A stretch of DNA of 64,000 nt from Trebonia sp963811335 (GTDB lineage: Bacteria > Actinomycetota > Actinomycetes > Streptosporangiales > Streptosporangiaceae). Numbering within the stretch: position 1 is the first letter of the stretch; every line of letters starts with the position of its first letter. The stretch is taken from contig CAWERB010000017.1 in the NCBI GenBank assembly GCA_963811335.1, positions 186,001 to 250,000 of the forward strand, written 5' to 3'. Made by a program: the position numbers and the translations under genes. Of this stretch, positions 59,986 through 64,000 are shown piece after piece. Under the pieces are notes generated by a model. It saw only the letters and a program-made list of their open reading frames with translations. It was not told the origin of the DNA and did no database searches.

Positions 59986-62181
59986 CTAACGGCGCGATGC
60001 GGCGGCCAGCCATTCCAGACTGGCTGTGGCGTCCTTGCGTGCCCTTGCCTCGCGCCGGAACAGGTCGTCTGTCTTGGTCAGCACCAGCGTGTGCGGGCTG
60101 CCGAATTTCCAGGTCTCGTGCCTGACCGGCAGCTCGGCGGCCCTGATCTGGTCCTTGACGTGCTTGCGGCGGGCCTCGGCGAGCGGCCACTCCAGCGTGC
60201 GCTCGCCGCGGTCGGCGAGGAACCCGCCGAGTGTGCCGCACAGTTCGCAGCCGCAGCCGCCGGACCAGGGGACCGACCAGTCGTCATCGGCCCGGGCCGG
60301 GCGTTCGGTGATCGCGGTGAGCCGCCGCTCGCAGTCCCGTGCCAGCTCCTCAAGGGGCGCGCCCGGTCCTGGCCCGGCCGCCCGCAGCATCGGCAGCAGG
60401 CAGGCGAGCACGTCGTCGCCGTGCACCCGCAGGACCGCAACGATCTCGCCGGCCAGCGCCGTCCCGTCGGCGGCTGCCAGCAGCCCGGCGAGCGGCTTGC
60501 CGAGCTCCGCGAGCTGCTTGCGCCGCGCGGCGGGTGACGGGTACCTGAGCCAGCGCCTGATGTCGTCATCCAGCCAGCCCCACGACGCGGCGAGCAGCCA
60601 GCCGGCGGTGGCCGCCGCGCCGGCGTCCCGCAGCGCCGCGGTGAGCCCGGGCAGCGCGCCGGTCCAGCCCTTGCGGTCCGCATCCCCGGTGTACCGCCAC
60701 CTGTCCCGCGACCCGAACCACGCGTCCAGCAGGTTCCGGTGCCAGGACTCGTCGTACCGGGCGGCGAGCGCCGCCAGCCCGCCCGCGTGCGCGGGTGCCA
60801 TCCACTCGACCGCGAACGGCCGCAGCAGCATCAGCGCGATGCCTGGGTCCGCCAGCCTCGCGGCCGTGTCTAGGGCCGGCTCAAGCAGCTCAGGACCGAG
60901 TGCCTTCCAGAACGGCGCGACGGACTCCGCAGCCTGCCGGGCGCCGGCCAGGTCCCCGGCGTCCATCCGGGCTCTCAGCTCGGTCAGCGCCCACGAAGGC
61001 GACGCCTCCGCCCGGGCCGCGAAGGCATGCCGCCGGGGCCACACTACGACCGCGGCTCGCCGGTACCAGCGGTCCATGGTATTGCCGTAGTTCCCCATGT
61101 ACCCGGTGTACTCGGAGTCGTACGGCTTCAGGTCCGCCGACGGGGTCGATGCGCACACCTGCTCGTCCGGCACGTACAGCGAGACGGGCTCCCCGCCAGG
61201 CACCCCGGTCCACCAGCTCAGGGTCAGCTCGGAGGCGATGATGTAGGTGAGATCGACACCGCGGCCCCGCCCCGGCTCGGTGTCCCAGGTCTCCTTGACC
61301 TCGGTGAGCGCGAGTACCGCCTCGCACCCGGCATCCTCGGCAGCGGCCCGCAACAGCGCGGCCCGTTCGGCGTCGGCGCCCTTGAGCCGGTCCCAGCTCA
61401 GCCCGCGCTGGGTGTACTCGTGGTCCAGCAGGTAGACGAGCCGGCCCGGCGGTTCCCTGTCGTCCCCTTCCCATCGGGAGGCCCTGGTGGTGAAGTGCTC
61501 GGTAAGGTACCGGGCAGCCTCGGCCGACGGCTGAGGCGGGACGTCGCCGGCCGGATCGGAGTCAAGCAGCAGATTGCAGGTGTACGTGACCCGGTACCCG
61601 GTCCTGACCGGCCTGACCTCGTGCCGGCAGTCGGCGTAGAAGGCGGCCACCGACACCTCGGTCGCGGACGCCTGGTACGCGACGGCCTTGCCGTTGTGCT
61701 CGATGACGAGTTCCCCGCCGGTGTGCGACGACGGCAGCGACACCACCAGCGTGCCGATCATCGTGTCGTCCTTCTCTGAGTCCTGGTGCGGCAGGAAGAA
61801 CTGCCCCTTCCCGTACACAAGCAGCGCGTGCGGCTCGGCCCGCAGCCGCGCCCGGGCCGGCAGCCCCAGCTCGTCTCGCACCTCGGCCAGGATCGCGTCC
61901 CAGTCCAGCCCGGTCAGCGTCACCTGGTCCGGCGTGATCTCCCAGGTGTCCCGCACGCTCAGGTCCGTCAGCGTCTGCTCGCCCCGCCCGAACCGGGCCG
62001 GCCGCGCGCAGGCGATCATCCGCTTGGCCTGCGGCGCCCTGACCGGGAAACTGACCGGCCCCGCGCCCGCCACCGCGAGCCGGACGTCCCGCGCGGGCAC
62101 GGAAAGCTGCGCGCTGAACCCGCCAGGCGCCTGCGAGCCGTCAAGCACCCGAGCCAGCCGCTTCCTTGCCGTGATCGCCAT
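59986..62181 (-). CDS. 2OG-Fe(II) oxygenase with large C-terminal helical region
   Basis: 731 residues. The N-terminal third is a prolyl-hydroxylase-like double-stranded beta-helix: LLVYGKGQFFLPHQDSEKDD gives the His132-x-Asp134 iron pair, VVSLPSSHTGGELVIEHNGK follows, CRHEVRPVRTGYRVTYTCNL gives His187 and the 2-oxoglutarate Arg. The remaining ~500 residues are mostly helical with no recognised family; a GCGCELCGTLGGFL segment with paired cysteines near residue 670 could bind metal. Most such oxygenases lack this extension. Substrate unknown; protein hydroxylation is the usual role. Single gene. Confidence 0.78.
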   Translation of the reverse strand: MAITARKRLARVLDGSQAPGGFSAQLSVPARDVRLAVAGAGPVSFPVRAPQAKRMIACARPARFGRGEQTLTDLSVRDTWEITPDQVTLTGLDWDAILAEVRDELGLPARARLRAEPHALLVYGKGQFFLPHQDSEKDDTMIGTLVVSLPSSHTGGELVIEHNGKAVAYQASATEVSVAAFYADCRHEVRPVRTGYRVTYTCNLLLDSDPAGDVPPQPSAEAARYLTEHFTTRASRWEGDDREPPGRLVYLLDHEYTQRGLSWDRLKGADAERAALLRAAAEDAGCEAVLALTEVKETWDTEPGRGRGVDLTYIIASELTLSWWTGVPGGEPVSLYVPDEQVCASTPSADLKPYDSEYTGYMGNYGNTMDRWYRRAAVVVWPRRHAFAARAEASPSWALTELRARMDAGDLAGARQAAESVAPFWKALGPELLEPALDTAARLADPGIALMLLRPFAVEWMAPAHAGGLAALAARYDESWHRNLLDAWFGSRDRWRYTGDADRKGWTGALPGLTAALRDAGAAATAGWLLAASWGWLDDDIRRWLRYPSPAARRKQLAELGKPLAGLLAAADGTALAGEIVAVLRVHGDDVLACLLPMLRAAGPGPGAPLEELARDCERRLTAITERPARADDDWSVPWSGGCGCELCGTLGGFLADRGERTLEWPLAEARRKHVKDQIRAAELPVRHETWKFGSPHTLVLTKTDDLFRREARARKDATASLEWLAAASRR

Positions 62182-62312
62182 CCCTGTCCCTCCTGCCAGC
62201 CGCGTGCGGTCAGTCAGTCAGGCTACCGGGGGAGAGGAAGGTATTCATCCGAACGGCCGGGTGCTACGCCGTGTGCGGACTCGCGGTTTCTCAGGCTGCC
62301 CCTGGGCGGTCC

Positions 62313-62384
62313 GCGCCTCATCCAGGCCGTGGTCGAACGCGGTTACCGGCTCGCCTACGAACCCGAGCGAGCCAGCACTAGCTG
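62313..62384 (+). pseudogene. Possible winged-helix (OmpR/Trans_reg_C) fragment
   Basis: A frame reads LGGPRLIQAVVERGYRLAYE. The string RLIxxVxxRGYRLxYEP is how the wing of OmpR-type DNA-binding domains ends. Nothing upstream in any frame completes the domain. Probably a relic or chance. Confidence 0.25.
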
Positions 62385-62608
62385 GCGAGTTCGTCCGCCG
62401 GGACGGCCACGATATCACCGCGCAGCGGGGCCAGCGCGCCGCCGATCTGCCCGATCGTCTCCTGCGGCACGCCCAGGCCCGTCAGCGTGTCCACGAGATG
62501 GCCCACCACGGCGTCGAAGTTGGCGTCGGTGATCGCCAGCCCGGCATGCGCGGCTGCCATGTCGCGACCCTCGGCCGGGCCGCCGCCGATGGATTCATAG
62601 ACGCTCAT
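62378..62608 (-). CDS. Truncated haemoglobin (group I) with internal deletion
   Basis: 76 residues, ATG at 62608 after AGGAAA. It begins MSVYESIGG, exactly like group I truncated haemoglobins, and then jumps to GPAEGRDMAAAHAGLAITDA and DAVVGHLVDTLTGLGVPQET, IGQIGGALAPLRGDIV, the E/F-to-H helices. About 48 residues that normally lie between (helices B to E, with B10 Tyr, CD1 Phe and the distal pocket) are absent, in frame. The proximal haem His (His21, AAAHAGL) is kept. The family normally has SIGG at the start and IGGP before the GRDM block, so the deletion probably arose between short direct repeats. Haem binding is doubtful. Confidence 0.75.
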   Translation of the reverse strand: MSVYESIGGGPAEGRDMAAAHAGLAITDANFDAVVGHLVDTLTGLGVPQETIGQIGGALAPLRGDIVAVPADELAS

Positions 62609-62976
62609 GGGCAGTTTTCCTTTCCTGGCCGACCGTCGTGGTCACGGGCGATCCTCCGGTTCGGCATCATGGCGGTCGCGAGCGGGAGACCAACTCGGAT
62701 ACGACACTAGGAACAGGCCGTTTCCCCGCCGATGCGGCTATGCGACGACAACGAAACATCCGCCGCACATCGCGCGTGATCCGCCAGTGAGATCTAGATC
62801 CCGGCGTGGACATCCCGGTGCCGACCTGGGCATCGCCGAGGCGCAGCGCGCGTGCACGCACGGACGAGGTGCGCGGACAGCTTGACTGTCCCGCCCGGCC
62901 CAGCTCTTTAGCCCCTTGACCTGCTGCTTTTCAGATGCCTGCGCACGGTCGCCGGATGATCGCGCTCACCAGGCCC
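62609..62976. other. Gene-free region
   Basis: 368 nt between the haemoglobin start and the response-regulator stop. No convincing frame, terminator or repeat was seen; a moderately AT-richer stretch at about 62740-62770 could hold the haemoglobin promoter. Confidence 0.4.
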
Positions 62977-63645
62977 TCAGGCGGGGCGCACCAGGCGCGT
63001 GTCGTAGGCGAAGATGACCGCCTGGACGCGGTCGCGGGCGCCGATCTTGGCCAGGATGCGGCCCACGTGGGTCTTCACGGTGGACTCGGCCAGGTTCAGC
63101 CGTTCTGCGATCTCGCTGTTGGCCCAGCCGCGGGCGATGGCCTGCAGCACCTCGCGTTCACGGCCGGTCAGGCCGGCCAGCCGGGGATCCGGGACGGCCG
63201 TACCCGCGTCGGCGGCCGAGGGCAGCAGGTTCGCGTACTTCTCGATCAGCCGCCGGGTCAGGGCCGGCGCCACGACGGCATCGCCGCAGGCCACCGCGCG
63301 GATCCCGGCCAGCAGCTCAGCGGGCTGCGCGTCCTTGACCAGGAAGCCGCTGGCCCCGGCGCGCAGCCCGGCGAACGCGTACTCGTCAAGGTCGAAGGTG
63401 GTCAAGATCAGCACTCGCGTCCGCCTGCCGGCGCTTGTGATGCGCCGGGTTGCCTCGATGCCGTCCAGGCCGGGCATCCGGACGTCCATCAGCACGACGT
63501 CCGGATGAAGGCCGGCGGCCAGGCGCACCGCTTCGGCGCCGCCCGCGGCTTCGCCGGCCACCGTCATGTCGTCCTGGCTTTCCAGCAGCATCCGGAAGCC
63601 CAGGCGCTGCAGGGAGTGGTCGTCGGCGATGAGCACGGTGGTCAT
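62977..63645 (-). CDS. NarL/LuxR-type response regulator
   Basis: 222 residues. Receiver: VLIADDHSLQRLGFRMLLES, phospho-Asp in DVVLMDVRMPGLDGIEA, GFLVKDAQPAELL with Lys. HTH: LTGREREVLQAIARGWANSE, IAERLNLAESTVKTHVGRIL and AKIGARDRVQAV. ATG at 63645 overlaps the kinase stop (ATGA). Regulates unknown targets with the adjacent kinase. Confidence 0.94.
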   Translation of the reverse strand: MTTVLIADDHSLQRLGFRMLLESQDDMTVAGEAAGGAEAVRLAAGLHPDVVLMDVRMPGLDGIEATRRITSAGRRTRVLILTTFDLDEYAFAGLRAGASGFLVKDAQPAELLAGIRAVACGDAVVAPALTRRLIEKYANLLPSAADAGTAVPDPRLAGLTGREREVLQAIARGWANSEIAERLNLAESTVKTHVGRILAKIGARDRVQAVIFAYDTRLVRPA

Positions 63646-64000
63646 CGGGCCGCTGCCATGGACCCGGGCGCGGGCAGGTGCGCCGCGACGCGCCAGCCAC
63701 CTCCGGAGAGAACCGGGCCGGCCTGCAGCGTGCCGTCGTAGACAGCAGCCCGTTCGCGCATGCCGTGCAGCCCCCGGCCGTCGCCGTCGGAAGAGCCGGC
63801 TGCCGCGCCCAGGCCGGTATCGGTGACCTGCACGTCCACCGCGCCGTCGGCGTAGCCGAGTATGACCTTGGCAGTTGCCGCCGGCCCGGCGTGCTTGAGG
63901 GTGTTGGTCAGCGCTTCCTGCACGATCCGGTAGACCGTGAGCTGCTGCCCCTCCGACAGCCCGGCCGGGTCCCCCCGCATCACGGCGATCACCGGCAGGC
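63642..64000 (-). CDS. NarL-type sensor histidine kinase, C-terminal part (runs off right edge)
   Basis: The last ~119 codons: GQQLTVYRIVQEALTNTLKH (N box), VQVTDTGLGAAAGSSDGDGR (G1) and GLHGMRERAAVYDGTL (G2), an HATPase_c domain as in NarX/DesK-type kinases. The sensor and HisKA_3 parts lie beyond the window. Translationally coupled to its response regulator. Confidence 0.9.
   Translation of the reverse strand, partial: LPVIAVMRGDPAGLSEGQQLTVYRIVQEALTNTLKHAGPAATAKVILGYADGAVDVQVTDTGLGAAAGSSDGDGRGLHGMRERAAVYDGTLQAGPVLSGGGWRVAAHLPAPGSMAAAR

Noticed and set aside
1..64000. Mobile element, phage or biosynthetic gene cluster
   Set aside because: No transposase, integrase, phage structural gene, NRPS, PKS or RiPP core enzyme was seen; gene content looks like ordinary chromosome.

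Overview
The window is very GC-rich (clearly above 70 percent G+C by eye), with many GTG and TTG starts, 4-nt start/stop overlaps and genes typical of actinomycetes: a complete ergothioneine set egtABCD, a steA/steB division pair, a mycothiol-nitroreductase-type DsbA protein, DUF5685, DUF6412 and many NarL-type two-component systems. It looks like chromosome from a soil actinomycete of the Streptosporangiales/Catenulisporales kind; the species cannot be told from the sequence. No IS element, integrase, phage gene, rRNA, tRNA or CRISPR array was found.

Layout. 1-4.75 kb (minus): homoprotocatechuate (meta-cleavage) genes, namely an open reading frame joining an FAH hydrolase, an RraA/LigK-like aldolase and a DapA-like aldolase, then hpaE and the start of hpaD, which runs off the left edge. 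4.9-9.7 kb: yidB-like, galE, a polytopic membrane protein, DUF6412 and a YidC/Oxa1 insertase. 9.9-13.2 kb (minus): an operon of a LigB-like dioxygenase, a LigJ-like hydratase and a MetE-like protein behind a clear promoter. 13.4-18.2 kb (minus): egtA-egtB-egtC-egtD. 18.5-19.6 kb: selD. 19.8-26.1 kb (plus): a tightly overlapping envelope operon steA-steB-mraY-like-murJ-like-GT4. 26.2-31.9 kb: Nudix hydrolase, a glyoxylate/allantoin set (hyi, allB, glycerate kinase), a mycothiol nitroreductase and a GNAT. 32.2-38.4 kb: secreted beta-helix protein, an adenosine-deaminase homologue, DUF5685, a serpin lipoprotein and a zinc alcohol dehydrogenase. 38.5-45.2 kb: a divergent envelope-sensing module (histidine kinase and DUF4097 against ABC ATPase, FtsX-type permease and response regulator). 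45.8-49.5 kb: DUF1810, a small hypothetical protein, patatin, ASCH and a class III aminotransferase. 49.7-56.5 kb: secreted glycosidase, membrane-anchored CbbX-like AAA+ ATPase, GH1, lipoprotein and a Nudix-like protein. 57.1-64 kb: OafA/SGNH acyltransferase, a lectin relic, a 2OG oxygenase, an internally deleted truncated haemoglobin and a NarL-type two-component system cut by the right edge.

Three patterns cut across the annotation. First, at least a dozen conserved genes (yidC, ligB-like, egtB three times, steB, murJ-like, GT4, alcohol dehydrogenase, histidine kinase, ABC ATPase, aminotransferase) are each broken by one-base indels that restore a family-like protein when corrected, so uncorrected sequencing errors are the likeliest cause. 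Second, short tandem repeats, often 15 nt encoding pentapeptides such as VLAD(T/A), have expanded inside unrelated genes. Third, two convergent intergenic regions (9.8 and 27.1 kb) carry copies of an unnamed element: a 19-nt invariant box plus a long hairpin whose stem differs between copies but keeps its pairing.
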